A DNA stretch of 64,000 nt from Blastopirellula marina (GCF_002967715.1 NZ_PUIA01000016.1:496001-560000), one strand, 5' to 3'. Numbered from the stretch's first letter, positions 17,206-26,988 are shown. Numbers and translations: made by a program. Notes: generated by a model not told the origin, from the sequence alone.

Positions 17206-17270
17206 GCGACCTTCCGTTCTGATACAACTGATATGCCCACAAGCACCCTTTTCTTGAGTAGGCCTGCCCC

Positions 17271-17741
17271 ATGACGCCGGAATCTTTGATGCAATTGGCG
17301 ATCGACAAATGCCGCGAAGGCATCGCCCAAGGTCAGACGCCGTTTGGTTGTGCGATTGAGTTGGATGGCCAGGTGATTGCCGTCGCGCATAACACCGTCT
17401 GGCAAACGATCGACATAACGGCCCACGCCGAGATCAACGCCTTGCGAGAAGCGTGTCAGCACACGGGGCATCCGCTACTGAAGGGGGCTATTGTGGTTAC
17501 GACCTGCGAGCCGTGTCCGATGTGCGCGGCGGCGCTGCACTGGGCTCGGGTCGACAAGGTGTACTTCGGCGCAACGATCGCCGATGCCGACGCGGCTGGG
17601 TTCAGCGAGTTGGACCTGCCGGCCGAAACGGTGATCGCCGCCGGCGGTGGTTCGACGATCCTGGTGCCTAATTTGTTGCGGGATGAATGCCGGGAATTGT
17701 TCGACCTGTGGCTGCAGGACGACATGCGGCGACTTTACTAA
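17271..17741 (+). CDS. Nucleoside/nucleobase deaminase (cytidine deaminase-like fold)
   Basis: A 156-residue zinc deaminase. The HAE motif (His52, Ala53, catalytic Glu54) and PCPMC (Cys82 and Cys85) form the zinc site of the CDA/TadA superfamily. The C-terminal ARVDKVYFGATIADADAAGF matches guanine deaminase and other free-base deaminases better than TadA, which would show a tRNA-binding C-terminus. Likely reaction: hydrolytic deamination of guanine or a related base in the cytoplasm. It stands alone, followed 36 bp later by an unrelated lipoprotein gene, so the exact substrate is open. Confidence 0.87.
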   Translation: MTPESLMQLAIDKCREGIAQGQTPFGCAIELDGQVIAVAHNTVWQTIDITAHAEINALREACQHTGHPLLKGAIVVTTCEPCPMCAAALHWARVDKVYFGATIADADAAGFSELDLPAETVIAAGGGSTILVPNLLRDECRELFDLWLQDDMRRLY

Positions 17742-17777
17742 GCGCGCGATCACTCGAAGGGCGGAAGGGTGAAACAC

Positions 17778-19703
17778 ATGAATTGGTTCAGCCGGTTGTT
17801 GTCTCTGTTGGCCGTCAGTCTCGGGTTTGGCTGTGATAGTGGTGACACCGACAAGCCGAAGATGCTGGTGGGAAGTTACTCTGGCGAAGGGGAACTGCCC
17901 GATGGAGTGATGCTGCACGAGGGACGTTCGCCCGATGCCCCGGCCCGTGTTGATCGGAACCCAGTCCTTCTGCAGGATGCCGAAGAGATTCGTAAGACCC
18001 GCGAGACATACCAGCGCGAGCTCGATCAACGTTACGCCACGGCGATCTCTCAGGTGAAGAAGGGGGACTGGGTATTTCTCGAATACATACGTGCGCTGGA
18101 AGCCCAATCGCAGAAAGCCACGGCCGACCTTCAGCAGATCATGAATAGCTCGTCGCTGCCGGCCAAGTCACGGACGAAAGCGGCGGAGATGTTTGCTCGA
18201 TTGAAAGATCCCTGTGGCGAAGCGTTTCTGCTTGATAGCCTGAATAGCTCGGATGCCGAACTTCGCTTGGCGGCTCTTAATAGCCTGGGGCAATACGAAC
18301 TTCGTACCGACTTCAACAGCGAGGGGATGAGCGAACTTGTCATCGGGCTATTGGACGATCCCGATTCTCGAGTTGTCGAAGTCGCCTCGCGGCTATGTTG
18401 GACCCGCAAGATACCTGGGGCCGAGGGGGCGATGCTGGCGGCACTCGAGTCAGGCAAAGCCGAAAGCCCCGCTAAGCTTGCCGAGAACCTCGCTGAACTG
18501 GCAACGAACCGGGAAACGGTCGAGGCGATCTTGCCACACGTGCTGCAAGATTCGCCGGAAAAGTACAACTGGAACGCTGGGTATCCGTTTCGCAATTTGC
18601 TTAAGAATCCTGAGGCAGCGATATCCGGACCGATTCGTAAGGCACTTTACGCGTACACACTCAAGTTCCCGCAGCAGCGCTACGATCAATCGCTAGTTCG
18701 CGATCTCGCTGCGGCCGCCGGGCCCGATGCGACCGACGTCCTGTCCGACATCCAAAAGAATGCCAAAGATCCGGTTAGTCGAATGTACGCCACCGAAGCC
18801 TTGGCACGGCTACAGCCTGAGCAGGGAGTGAATCTCTATCTGGCGTTTGTCGATGATAATAAGTGGTATGGCAACATCTCGGATGACATTGCCAAGTATG
18901 CCAAGCCGGGCGATTTCGAGCGAATCTCGCAGCGGCTGCTGGCGATGGATAAGCCGTGGGACGGGTCGGTCGTTTTGCTGTGTTACGACACATTCGATGA
19001 AGCAGGAAAGAAGTTTATCGAGCAGAATCAAGATCGACTTGACCCTGTTGCCCAGTCGGTTGCTTACTGGAAATCGCAGGGAATCGATTTGAAAGTGGCG
19101 CTCGCCGACTTTCATGCTGCGGGCATTGTGAGTCAGATGCCCGACGAACTTCTGGCCGAGATGGCCAAGCCTGGTCCGAGTGGCGATGGCCCGAAAGAGA
19201 TCGACTTCAACAATCCCTACGAGTTAATTGGAGCACTGGCCTTTGCTGAGATCGTGGTGATGTTCGATGCCGAATCGGGGCAGATTCCTTGTGACCATGC
19301 GCAGTTGCTGTTCGACTTCGCCCGCGCATCTCGCGGGAAGTTCGCCCCAGAGGCCCCGGTTCAGTTCTGGCTCCGTAAAGCAGAGGACGATTACGACGGT
19401 CCGTACATTGTCCAGTTCATTTCCGACGGGCGGCTCTTCCGCTGCGGGGCCGAGAACTACGGCGATTGGTACGATGTTCAGGCCGTGATGAACCTGGCCA
19501 ACTTTACCTTGACTGAGACTGGCCATGCTGAGCGGTTTATCTCGCTGGAAAGTTCCGGGCAGTTTGTCAGCCTGGTGTTTGCCGATCCGGCCAAGTTCTT
19601 TCCATTAGCCGAAAAGTATCGTATCCCTCTGGCCGAGGACGCATCTCAGGCCATGCAGAAAGGGATCGAATTCGAACAGCGAGTGCGAGAAAGCTCCCAG
19701 TAA
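17778..19703 (+). CDS. HEAT-repeat-like exported protein, probable lipoprotein
   Basis: A protein of about 641 residues with an N-terminal hydrophobic segment ending in SLGFGC, a non-ideal but plausible lipobox. The region from about 125 to 330 has helical repeats of HEAT type (for example AELRLAALNSLGQYEL and DPDSRVVEVASRLCW). The C-terminal 200 residues are not recognised. It is probably an envelope scaffold. GTG 17769 and ATG 17778 are both possible. ATG 17778 is preferred because GGAAGGG ends eight bases before it, whereas that motif runs into the GTG. No enzymatic motif is visible. Confidence 0.7.
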   Translation: MNWFSRLLSLLAVSLGFGCDSGDTDKPKMLVGSYSGEGELPDGVMLHEGRSPDAPARVDRNPVLLQDAEEIRKTRETYQRELDQRYATAISQVKKGDWVFLEYIRALEAQSQKATADLQQIMNSSSLPAKSRTKAAEMFARLKDPCGEAFLLDSLNSSDAELRLAALNSLGQYELRTDFNSEGMSELVIGLLDDPDSRVVEVASRLCWTRKIPGAEGAMLAALESGKAESPAKLAENLAELATNRETVEAILPHVLQDSPEKYNWNAGYPFRNLLKNPEAAISGPIRKALYAYTLKFPQQRYDQSLVRDLAAAAGPDATDVLSDIQKNAKDPVSRMYATEALARLQPEQGVNLYLAFVDDNKWYGNISDDIAKYAKPGDFERISQRLLAMDKPWDGSVVLLCYDTFDEAGKKFIEQNQDRLDPVAQSVAYWKSQGIDLKVALADFHAAGIVSQMPDELLAEMAKPGPSGDGPKEIDFNNPYELIGALAFAEIVVMFDAESGQIPCDHAQLLFDFARASRGKFAPEAPVQFWLRKAEDDYDGPYIVQFISDGRLFRCGAENYGDWYDVQAVMNLANFTLTETGHAERFISLESSGQFVSLVFADPAKFFPLAEKYRIPLAEDASQAMQKGIEFEQRVRESSQ

Positions 19704-19842
19704 ATCGATGCTAGTGCAAACGGAGCGTTGAACCGGCATGGCCGGTCAATTACTTTGAGGGATCGATCCTGTGAGCGGCCCCCGTATCTTGCCGCCCTCA
19801 TCATGCCTGATTTTGATCCTCTTCCAGTGAGTGGAGAACGAA

Positions 19843-21360
19843 GTGAGAAGCTTGCCAGTTGCCCTGATGGTTGTGTCGATGGTCTGGGGAAGTGCCACCA
19901 TGGCCGCTGCTGGTCCGTGGCAGGCCAATGGATTCAAGGTCGGGGAAGTCTCGGATACGACTGCGGTTGTCTGGACTCGCCTGACCAAGAACCAGGATCG
20001 CATCGATCGCCCCGGTATCGAGCCGCTCATTTATTATCAAAACTCAAAGACCGGCAAGTTGCTGCTTAAACCTGACGACGGGCGGGAAGATTGGATCGTC
20101 GAAAACGTTGACAACAGCGTTGCCAACAAAGATACCGTTTACACCCCGGTACCGAAGTATCCCGAAGGGGAGTCGCCCGAGACGGTCGACGGCGCTGTGC
20201 CCGGTGCCCCAGGCCAGGTACGTGTTCTTTATCAGGCCAAGGGAAGCAACCAGTGGCAAGAGACCCCGTGGGAGACCGTCGATCAGGAGCAGGATTACAC
20301 TCACTCGTTCCGCCTGAAAGATCTGAAGCCAGGCACACGCTACCAGGTGATCGTCGAATCGCAACTGGAAGAAGGCCATATCGGAGCGAAGCTCACTGGA
20401 GAGTTTGGCACGGCACCGGCGGCTTCCGTTGAGAAACCGATTTCGTTTGTAGTTTCCACCTGCCAGGCCTACATCCATCAAGACGACCGGGAAGGGGGCT
20501 TCAAAATCTATCGCGAGATGGAGAAGCTGCATCCCGACTTTTTCGTGCAGTGCGGCGACTTCGTTTACTTCGACCGAATGGCGAAGAACTTGGACCTGGC
20601 CCGCTGGCACTTTCATCGCATGTTCAGCCTGCCGTTTCTCCGCCACTTTCATCAGGTGGTGCCGTGTTACTACATGAAAGACGACCACGATACGTGGATG
20701 GACGACTGCTATCCACAGATGGAGTCGGTCTTCATGGGAACGTTTACGTTCGAGCAGGGGAAGCAACTGTTCCGGGAGCAATTGCCGATGAGCGAGCAAC
20801 CCTATCGAACGTTTCGCTGGGGGAAGGACTTGCAGATTTGGCTGGTGGAAGGTCGTGAATTCCGCTCCAACAATAAGGATCCTGACGGCCCCAATAAAAC
20901 GATCTGGGGAGCTGAGCAGATGGCATGGTTTAAGAAGTCGGTGAGCGAATCGGACGCGACGTTCAAGATCCTGATGTCGCCGACACCGATCGTCGGGCCT
21001 GATCGTGATAACAAGTTCGACAACCACTCCAACATCAATTGGAAGCACGAAGGGGACATCGTGCGGAACTTCATCGCCCAGCAGAAGAACATGTTCGTCG
21101 TTTGCGGTGATCGCCATTGGCAATTCGCTTCCAAGGACCTGAAGACCGGCATCCGCGAGTTCTCGTGCGGACCTGCTTCCGACGAGCACGCAGGCGGATG
21201 GACGAATGATGAGGTTCGCGCTGAGCATCATTACCTGAACGTCACTGGCGGATTTCTGGGAGGTTTCGTCGAAAATCAAGATGGCAAGCCGACGTTGACG
21301 TTTCGTTATTACGACGTAGCTGGGAAGCCGTTGTATCAGGAAACGTTTACGGCGAAGTGA
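19843..21360 (+). CDS. PhoD-like alkaline phosphatase/metallophosphoesterase
   Basis: An exported metallophosphoesterase of about 505 residues. After a signal peptide (RSLPVALMVVSMVWGSATMAAA) comes a PhoD N-terminal beta domain (VGEVSDTTAVVWTRL). The catalytic domain has SFVVSTCQAY, FFVQCGDFVYFD, YMKDDHDTWMDD and FVVCGDRHWQF, the metal ligands of the PhoD family. It probably releases phosphate from phosphodiesters or monoesters in the periplasm. GTG 19843 is preferred because GGAG lies six bases upstream and it starts the signal peptide directly; GTG 19831 adds four residues. No Pho-box was identified. Confidence 0.87.
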   Translation: MRSLPVALMVVSMVWGSATMAAAGPWQANGFKVGEVSDTTAVVWTRLTKNQDRIDRPGIEPLIYYQNSKTGKLLLKPDDGREDWIVENVDNSVANKDTVYTPVPKYPEGESPETVDGAVPGAPGQVRVLYQAKGSNQWQETPWETVDQEQDYTHSFRLKDLKPGTRYQVIVESQLEEGHIGAKLTGEFGTAPAASVEKPISFVVSTCQAYIHQDDREGGFKIYREMEKLHPDFFVQCGDFVYFDRMAKNLDLARWHFHRMFSLPFLRHFHQVVPCYYMKDDHDTWMDDCYPQMESVFMGTFTFEQGKQLFREQLPMSEQPYRTFRWGKDLQIWLVEGREFRSNNKDPDGPNKTIWGAEQMAWFKKSVSESDATFKILMSPTPIVGPDRDNKFDNHSNINWKHEGDIVRNFIAQQKNMFVVCGDRHWQFASKDLKTGIREFSCGPASDEHAGGWTNDEVRAEHHYLNVTGGFLGGFVENQDGKPTLTFRYYDVAGKPLYQETFTAK

Positions 21361-21440
21361 TCACGGAATGCCCAGCGGCGCATTTGTGGGTAACTTTTCT
21401 CGTGACTTCCTCCTTATCTTTCCGATGAAAAGAAAGAGAA

Positions 21441-22133
21441 ATGGGGACCGACGAGGAAGGGATGCGACGGATGTATTGTTCGAACTGTGGCGTCAAAGCA
21501 GGCGGCAACTTCTGTTTTCAATGCGGGTATCGACTTCAGCATGAAGGTGTAGTCGCTTTCGAAGATCTCGTGCCCGCGGTTCTTTCCTGGGAAGACGACG
21601 CTGACTACGAGCGTATTGCCAAGCACCCTGAGGTGCGTACTGTCATTGCCAGCCATGCAGCGCAAGCACGTCCTGGACTCTCGGCGGAAGCATTGATGGA
21701 GATCGCCGACAAGGTGGTTCCCATCGGTATCTCTTATTCGGCCGTGGCCGCCGTTGCCCAGCCGATGTGGGCTTCGCTGGGTGTACGAACAGGCAAACAA
21801 AGATCGGCGGTGATGACCGTGCCAATCGGTCGAGCAATAGCCCGCGTGCTGTGTAGTCTGGCCAAGAATCAACAGGCGGTACAAAGGGTTGAGCAAGAGG
21901 CCGATGGATGCACCATTCAGGCCGAGTTGCCCTCGAGCATCTGGGCCATGAAGGGTGTCTTGACTGTGAAGCTGATGCGGCAAGACAACGGCTGTGTTAT
22001 CACGGTTGCTACCGATATCCCCGGCCAGGCGTTCGACTGGGGAATGAGCCAGCGCTGTCTGGACACGCTGCTGCTAGAGGTTCAAGAAGATCTCGGCTTG
22101 CCGCCGGCGGAGCCACGAAGTCAGGCTGCGTGA
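21441..22133 (+). CDS. Zinc-ribbon protein of unknown function
   Basis: A 230-residue protein. Near its N-terminus, YCSNCGVKAGGNFCFQCGYRL gives two CxxC pairs forming a zinc ribbon (residues 12-32). The remainder is a mixed alpha/beta domain without a family I recognise; it has WEDD and SIWAMKGVLTVKL stretches and no membrane segment. Three in-frame ATGs (21441, 21462, 21471) are possible starts. The third follows AGGAAGGG at good spacing, so the true protein may begin directly at the zinc ribbon. It is convergent with queF, and an inverted repeat spans its stop codon. Confidence 0.68.
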   Translation: MGTDEEGMRRMYCSNCGVKAGGNFCFQCGYRLQHEGVVAFEDLVPAVLSWEDDADYERIAKHPEVRTVIASHAAQARPGLSAEALMEIADKVVPIGISYSAVAAVAQPMWASLGVRTGKQRSAVMTVPIGRAIARVLCSLAKNQQAVQRVEQEADGCTIQAELPSSIWAMKGVLTVKLMRQDNGCVITVATDIPGQAFDWGMSQRCLDTLLLEVQEDLGLPPAEPRSQAA

Positions 22134-22153
22134 TAAAACAGGGGCGGCCTGAC
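22120..22153. terminator. Inverted repeat across the stop codon, possible bidirectional terminator
   Basis: GTCAGGC (22120-22126) and GCCTGAC (22147-22153) form a perfect 7-bp stem with a 20-base loop between the convergent zinc-ribbon and queF genes. There is no clear T-run, so a factor-dependent or weak terminator is the most that can be claimed. Confidence 0.4.
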
Positions 22154-22170
22154 TCCTCTTGGCGTGAACC

Positions 22171-22554
22171 TTAGATCACCGTTAATTCATCCGGTGGCGT
22201 TTCGCTGTAGTGCTCGACCGTGATCGTCGAACTAATGCCGCCGCGTGGGGTGAACTCGGCCCGAACTTGCATCCAGCGTGGCTGTAGGCACTCGACCAGG
22301 TCGTTGAGAATGACGTTGGTCACGTTTTCGTAGAAGATCCCCTGGTTGCGGTAGGCCTGCATGTACATTTTCAGGCTCTTCAGTTCGACGCACAGAGCTT
22401 CAGGAATGTACGTGATGTGGATCGTACCGAAGTCAGGCTGGCCGGTCTTAGGGCAGACCGAAGTGAACTCAGGCACGCTGATTTCGATCTCGTAATCTCG
22501 GTTGGGGTGCTGGTTCTCGAAGGTTTCGAGAAGTCCGCGATTCTCTTCTGACAC
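22171..22554 (-). CDS. queF: NADPH-dependent 7-cyano-7-deazaguanine reductase
   Basis: A 127-residue QueF of the short unimodular type, reducing preQ0 to preQ1 in queuosine synthesis. The catalytic cysteine is Cys34 in [13 protein letters not shown], with Asp41 as acid. The NADPH/QueF motif [20 protein letters not shown] follows. The start is GTG 22554; AGGAG lies nine bases upstream, supporting it. It is divergent from queE 268 bp away, so two steps of the pathway are encoded side by side. QueC and QueD are not in the window. Confidence 0.95.
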   Translation of the reverse strand: MSEENRGLLETFENQHPNRDYEIEISVPEFTSVCPKTGQPDFGTIHITYIPEALCVELKSLKMYMQAYRNQGIFYENVTNVILNDLVECLQPRWMQVRAEFTPRGGISSTITVEHYSETPPDELTVI

Positions 22555-22822
22555 GGTCCGATTCTCCTCTTGGTTGGGTAAACTGCTATTTTGGAGGCAA
22601 ACCGCCGGCCTGACTAGACCCGGCTTTTGGCGGATATTTGCCCAAATTCCCCTGCGGTCTGCCGAACTTGCCCCACACGAGGTCCGTCCTTGCGGGTATT
22701 CTGAAGGATTCCCTCGACCATGCCGCCAGGATGTGTGAAGAGCGGAATGCCGGAACGTAACAACCAGGGAGCGGTTTCTCGCACTAAAAGCGACGAACCA
22801 TCCGAACAGCGGTGCTGCCAGC

Positions 22823-23509
22823 GTGCGAATAGCGGAAATATATCGATCGATTCAAGGCGAAGGCCTACTGACCGGCGAGCCCAGTACGTTTGTCCGGGCC
22901 AGCGGCTGCAATCTGCGCTGCTGGTTCTGCGACACGCCGCACGCCTCTTGGAACCCCGAGGGGGAAGATCTTTCGGTTGCCGAGATCTTGGGGCGGATCG
23001 AGCTTCTGGAAGTCGACAAGGTCGTGCTCACCGGTGGCGAGCCGATGCTGTTTGCCGAGATGATTCCGCTGTGCGAAGGAATCCGACGATCGGGGCGGCA
23101 TATTACGATCGAAACGGCCGGGACGCTGCATCTGCCGCTACCGTGCGATCTGATGTCGATCAGCCCGAAACTATCCAACTCAGCTCCTGATAGCCAGGAG
23201 TTTCCGCGTTGGCACAAACGACATGAACAGACGCGAGATCAGCCGGAGGTCATTCAGCGGCTGATCGACCAGTTTGATTACCAGTTCAAGTTTGTGATCG
23301 ATAAGCGGGAAGACTGCGACGAGGTACTGACCTACTTGGGGCGATTCCCCGGCATTCTCCGAGACCGCGTCTATGTCATGCCGCAAGGGACCGAACAGGC
23401 TCAACTGAACGCGATCACCCAGTGGCTCAAGCCGTGGTCGGAAGAGCACGGCTTGCAACTGTGTTACCGCAAGCAAATCGAGTGGTTTGGATTTGCTCGC
23501 GGGACTTAG
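22823..23509 (+). CDS. queE: 7-carboxy-7-deazaguanine synthase (radical SAM)
   Basis: A 228-residue radical SAM enzyme that converts 6-carboxytetrahydropterin to 7-carboxy-7-deazaguanine. [19 protein letters not shown] is the QueE substrate loop. The cluster motif CNLRCWFC (Cys29, Cys33, Cys36) has the standard CX3CX2C spacing, and [10 protein letters not shown] is the SAM-binding GGE motif. The start is GTG 22823, directly giving the conserved MRIAEIY. Its stop overlaps the convergent FHA gene stop by four bases. No preQ1 riboswitch was recognised upstream of either queE or queF. Confidence 0.95.
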   Translation: MRIAEIYRSIQGEGLLTGEPSTFVRASGCNLRCWFCDTPHASWNPEGEDLSVAEILGRIELLEVDKVVLTGGEPMLFAEMIPLCEGIRRSGRHITIETAGTLHLPLPCDLMSISPKLSNSAPDSQEFPRWHKRHEQTRDQPEVIQRLIDQFDYQFKFVIDKREDCDEVLTYLGRFPGILRDRVYVMPQGTEQAQLNAITQWLKPWSEEHGLQLCYRKQIEWFGFARGT

Positions 23510-25827
23510 GCTTCGTCTTCGTCGCTGTGATCGGCTGCATGCGCCAGACCGTGCGGGTTGATGATTTCATCATTGAAACGCTTTTCCATGCGTTCGCGGC
23601 GATGGTTCTTCACGTGCTGGTAGATCACTGCCGACTGCAGCCACCAGAAGACGGTGACCACATAGGCCAGGCACGCCCCAGCGAAGGAGATGCTGAGGAA
23701 GCTTGCCGAGTAGTAATGCAGGAAGAAGCCGGTGGCCAGGGCCAGCATCGAGACGAACAGTTTCGATTTGCACAACGCTTCCCAGCGGTTGATCGTTGCC
23801 GAATCGATCGCCGCTTTGGCCGTCTCGTTGGCCAGTTCACGCAATTTGCGAATATCGGACGTCTGTTCCGGCGCATACCGAGATGGGACGAATTCTTCCC
23901 GCGTAATCGGTCGGACAGGCTCTGGCTCTTTCTTCGGTTCCGGCTTGGCGACGGCTACTTCCTTAGCCGCTTGCTTTTGCGGGGCGGGTTCCGGTTCACC
24001 GGACTTCGCTCGCATACGAGCCAAGAGGCTTTGCATATAGTCATCGATCGAGACGTCGTCGTCGCTGCTGGCGGACGGCTTGGATGGTTCGTCCGAAGTG
24101 TTAGAAGCGCATTCGTACGATGATGAATCGACTTCCGGCTCCTGAGATTCCTCTTCCTCTGGGAATTTGAAGTCGGGGAAGCTGCTCAGGCCGGTAACCG
24201 GGTTCACCACTGGCGTTTCGTCGGAGTATTCGGTGTCTTCGTACGAGGAATCGTCAGGCATCGATGGCGTTTCGCGGAGAATGCCCATCGACCGCAGGTG
24301 ATCCATGGCCGACGCTTCTTCATCGGTTGGTTCCGGTTCCTTTTCACGTCCATGCAGATCAGCCAGACGTCTCTCATCCTCCAGTTGGCGACGGATGTCC
24401 AGGCACTGTTGCCGGGCTGTATCCAACTGGTTCTTCCAGTTCTCTTCGATTTCTTTTTGCTGGTTGATCGTCTGGTGCAGTTCGAGGTTTTGCTGTCGCA
24501 GTTCTTCCAGTTGAAGCTTCAGGTCGTCACCGCGGAACGTGGCGTCTTCCAGCTCTTCGCGCACTTGCTTCAGCTGCGACTCGTGGAGAGCAATCTCTTC
24601 GTCGGTTATGCCGCCAGGTTGAACGTTCTGGGCGTCGGTCAGTTGTTGTTTCAATTCGGCGATCGTATGACCCAGTTCTTCGGCGTGCTGCTGCCGCTGT
24701 TCCAGTTCCTGCTGGGTCCAGGCCAGTTCGCTTTCGGCATCTTTGAGCGAATCCCGACTCTCGTGCAGTTCTCGCGAGGCATCGTCATAAGCCAGCCGCA
24801 ACTTGGTCAGTCGCGATGCTCCCTCTTCTTCTTGGTCGTTCGCCAGGTCATCCTGCTGTAAGAGCTGATCACGCATGTCGCGTAAGTGCGTAAGAATCGA
24901 CTTGACGCGGGACTTGCCGAGCTTGCGGGTCGAGATCCAACGCTCGCGAAGACGTTCTTCACGCGATTGAAGTTCGCTGGCCTGTTCCTTCAGGTGGGCG
25001 ATCAATCCTTCCGACTCTTGCAGATCGGCTTCAAGTCGACGGTGTCGTGCTCGCTGCGCTTCGGTAGCATCCGCGTTGGTTGTCAGCTCACGACGAATTT
25101 CGTTGACCTGGTTCTGTTTGATCTCGAGTTGTTCGTGCAGTTCGGACTGGATCTTGTTGTTGCTATGGATCAAATCGCGAACATGACCGATCAGAAGACG
25201 CGCACGTTGGTTGTGCCGTTTGCGCCGCTCGATACGCACTTCCGACGATTCGACCGGTGAACTCTGGGAGGCATCGTTGGCGTCAGCTTCGCGGGCCAGC
25301 AGCGAGTCGACCAGTTGCTGCGTTTCGTCGAGCTTGGTTTGCAGGACGCTGAACGAATCCTTGTGCTCGCGGACCACATTGAGCAGATTACGAATCCGGC
25401 GGTTGGTGCGTTTGCGTAGTTTTTTTTGCGAGGGAGCTTGAGTCGGAACCGATTGGGTGACGCCAGCCGATTCCGGCTGATCGTCGGCGAGGACTTCAAA
25501 GCTTAGGCTTCCCAGGCTCAGCCGATCGCCGATGCGCAGCCATGCCTCGCTGATCGTGTCGCCGTTGACGCGTGTGTCGCGGGTCCATGATTTCACGATC
25601 ATGCCGCCGGCACCGCGATAGATAACGCAGTGCTTCGGCTGGACATCGGCCGCGATCAGACGCAGTTGGCAATCCGCGGACGATCCGATCAGGCATTTGG
25701 GCGCATGAACACGAATGATCTGGCCATCGCGTTCGGTACCTTCAATCTTTAATACCAGCGGCGAGGTCGACTTTCCGAGAAGTCGTGATTCGCGTTTCGA
25801 TCGGGTGGCGACGTTGTTCTGGACCAT
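23506..25827 (-). CDS. FHA-domain, coiled-coil, membrane-anchored protein
   Basis: A 773-residue protein. An FHA domain occupies about residues 25-115 (CLIGSSADCQLRLIAADVQPKHC, with the Gly-Ser and His characteristic of phosphothreonine readers). A basic segment follows, then a very long coiled coil from about 160 to 500, rich in Glu, Gln, Leu and Arg. Next come an acidic low-complexity stretch and two C-terminal membrane segments near 690-740, ending in an acidic tail. The plan suggests a cytoplasmic phosphopeptide sensor tethered to the membrane, perhaps acting with the Ser/Thr phosphatase at 13017. No kinase is nearby and the function is unknown. Confidence 0.85.
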   Translation of the reverse strand: MVQNNVATRSKRESRLLGKSTSPLVLKIEGTERDGQIIRVHAPKCLIGSSADCQLRLIAADVQPKHCVIYRGAGGMIVKSWTRDTRVNGDTISEAWLRIGDRLSLGSLSFEVLADDQPESAGVTQSVPTQAPSQKKLRKRTNRRIRNLLNVVREHKDSFSVLQTKLDETQQLVDSLLAREADANDASQSSPVESSEVRIERRKRHNQRARLLIGHVRDLIHSNNKIQSELHEQLEIKQNQVNEIRRELTTNADATEAQRARHRRLEADLQESEGLIAHLKEQASELQSREERLRERWISTRKLGKSRVKSILTHLRDMRDQLLQQDDLANDQEEEGASRLTKLRLAYDDASRELHESRDSLKDAESELAWTQQELEQRQQHAEELGHTIAELKQQLTDAQNVQPGGITDEEIALHESQLKQVREELEDATFRGDDLKLQLEELRQQNLELHQTINQQKEIEENWKNQLDTARQQCLDIRRQLEDERRLADLHGREKEPEPTDEEASAMDHLRSMGILRETPSMPDDSSYEDTEYSDETPVVNPVTGLSSFPDFKFPEEEESQEPEVDSSSYECASNTSDEPSKPSASSDDDVSIDDYMQSLLARMRAKSGEPEPAPQKQAAKEVAVAKPEPKKEPEPVRPITREEFVPSRYAPEQTSDIRKLRELANETAKAAIDSATINRWEALCKSKLFVSMLALATGFFLHYYSASFLSISFAGACLAYVVTVFWWLQSAVIYQHVKNHRRERMEKRFNDEIINPHGLAHAADHSDEDEA

Positions 25828-26426
25828 GATATTGCTTGAAAAAGGGGAGATCCGCTGGCGGATCTGGGACTAACGCAGGCGATCGTTGTGCTGTCGCTGC
25901 CTGCCTGGGTGCGCCTATTTCGCTAAGGCATATAGGTCACGCAGACGGTATGGTCAAAGCAGTCCCCCAAGAGATTGGAGGGGTCAAAAAGAGACCAGTC
26001 GGTGAATTTTGATAGGTTTCGACCAACAAAATGACGATGATCGGATTGAATCGACCGATCACTTTCGAACGATCTGGTCCCGGTTTTCGCAAGAGGAAAG
26101 TGTCTCAAATGTGAAATCGGATCGACTTATCCGGGGTTCCTAAGCCATGCCTGGAACGCCTGGTAGTGTCGTAAAGCATTTTGCATAAAGCAATTACGGC
26201 AAAATGTACGAATTTGAAAGAGAACGAGAAACAAGCGAAAATTTTCTCGGTTACTGTCCCAGAGGCGTACTATAGTTGCGTGACGATAAATCACTGACAG
26301 ATTTGCCCGCCAGATAGGGGGATCGAAAACCGCGAATAGAATCGCGAAAAAGCGACCCATTCAAATACTAGGCAGGGGCGAAACGAATCGCTAAAAATAC
26401 GACTTTCCTGCTCCTAAGGTGACACC
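25828..26426. other. Long AT-richer intergenic region with a palindrome
   Basis: 599 bases between the divergent FHA and DksA-like genes. A perfect inverted repeat AGATCCGC-TG-GCGGATCT lies at 25848-25865, 21 bases before the FHA start, and could be an operator for it. The part nearest the DksA-like gene is AT-rich and probably holds its promoter, but I could not place a confident -35/-10 pair. Short frames present (for example 26127-26360 minus) have no family likeness. Confidence 0.5.
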
Positions 26427-26831
26427 ATGGCACGGTCAAGAGACGAATTTATCAGCAAGATGAAGGAGATTCTCCTTCGCCGTCGCGATGCCCTGCGTAA
26501 GGCTCTCGCCGGGGACTTGAGTCTGTTGAAAGAACTCGAACAGACTTCGGGCGACGTCGTCGACTTCGCACTCGATTCGGTACAAGACGAACTCAGTTCG
26601 CAGCTGGCCGAAGTCGAAAGCCGCGAGTTGGCGAGTATCGACACCGCTCTCGAACAAATCAAAGCCGGCAAGTATGGGGAATGCGAAGGCTGTAGCGCCA
26701 CCATTCCAATCGCTCGCTTGCAGGCTCTTCCTTACGCTACGTTGTGCATCAAGTGCCAACGCGAATTGGAAGAACTCGGCCCCGATGGAGTCAGTTGGGC
26801 TCAAACCGACGACACCCAAGCCGTTAACTAA
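26427..26831 (+). CDS. DksA/TraR-family transcription regulator
   Basis: A 134-residue protein of the DksA/TraR family, which binds RNA polymerase through the secondary channel and modulates transcription with ppGpp. An N-terminal coiled coil (about 5-75) carries a tip motif DVVDFA at 43-48, matching the functional DxxDxA of DksA. A four-cysteine zinc finger follows (Cys86, Cys89, Cys107, Cys110; CEGC and CIKC). It is close to E. coli DksA in length. ATG 26427 has AAGGTG eight bases upstream. A strong terminator at 26863 makes it monocistronic. Confidence 0.9.
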   Translation: MARSRDEFISKMKEILLRRRDALRKALAGDLSLLKELEQTSGDVVDFALDSVQDELSSQLAEVESRELASIDTALEQIKAGKYGECEGCSATIPIARLQALPYATLCIKCQRELEELGPDGVSWAQTDDTQAVN

Positions 26832-26862
26832 CGCACGGCCGTTACAATCGGAAAACTTTCGG

Positions 26863-26897
26863 CGGGATGAGTCCAAAACTCATCCCGTTTTTCTTTT
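26863..26897 (+). terminator. Strong rho-independent terminator
   Basis: CGGGATGAGT and ACTCATCCCG form a perfect 10-bp stem around CCAAA, followed by TTTTTCTTTT. It lies 31 bases after the DksA-like gene. Confidence 0.95.
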
Positions 26898-26988
26898 CCC
26901 AGTCCCGCTGCTAGCACGATCTAAGTTGTGAGGCGTGATACATGAAGAGTTACGCCCCAACGACTTCCCCCGGTTTGGTAGCGATGCT

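Noticed and set aside
20044-21279. A 411-codon open frame antisense to the PhoD-like phosphatase
   Set aside because: The opposite strand has convincing metal-site motifs; the antisense translation has unnatural His/Arg-rich composition.
22555-22822. A preQ1 riboswitch between queF and queE
   Set aside because: No match by eye to the short stem and A-rich tail of class I or to the larger classes.
26127-26360. A possible 77-residue protein on the minus strand in the 25828-26426 gap
   Set aside because: No ribosome site or family likeness, and the area is AT-rich intergenic in character.
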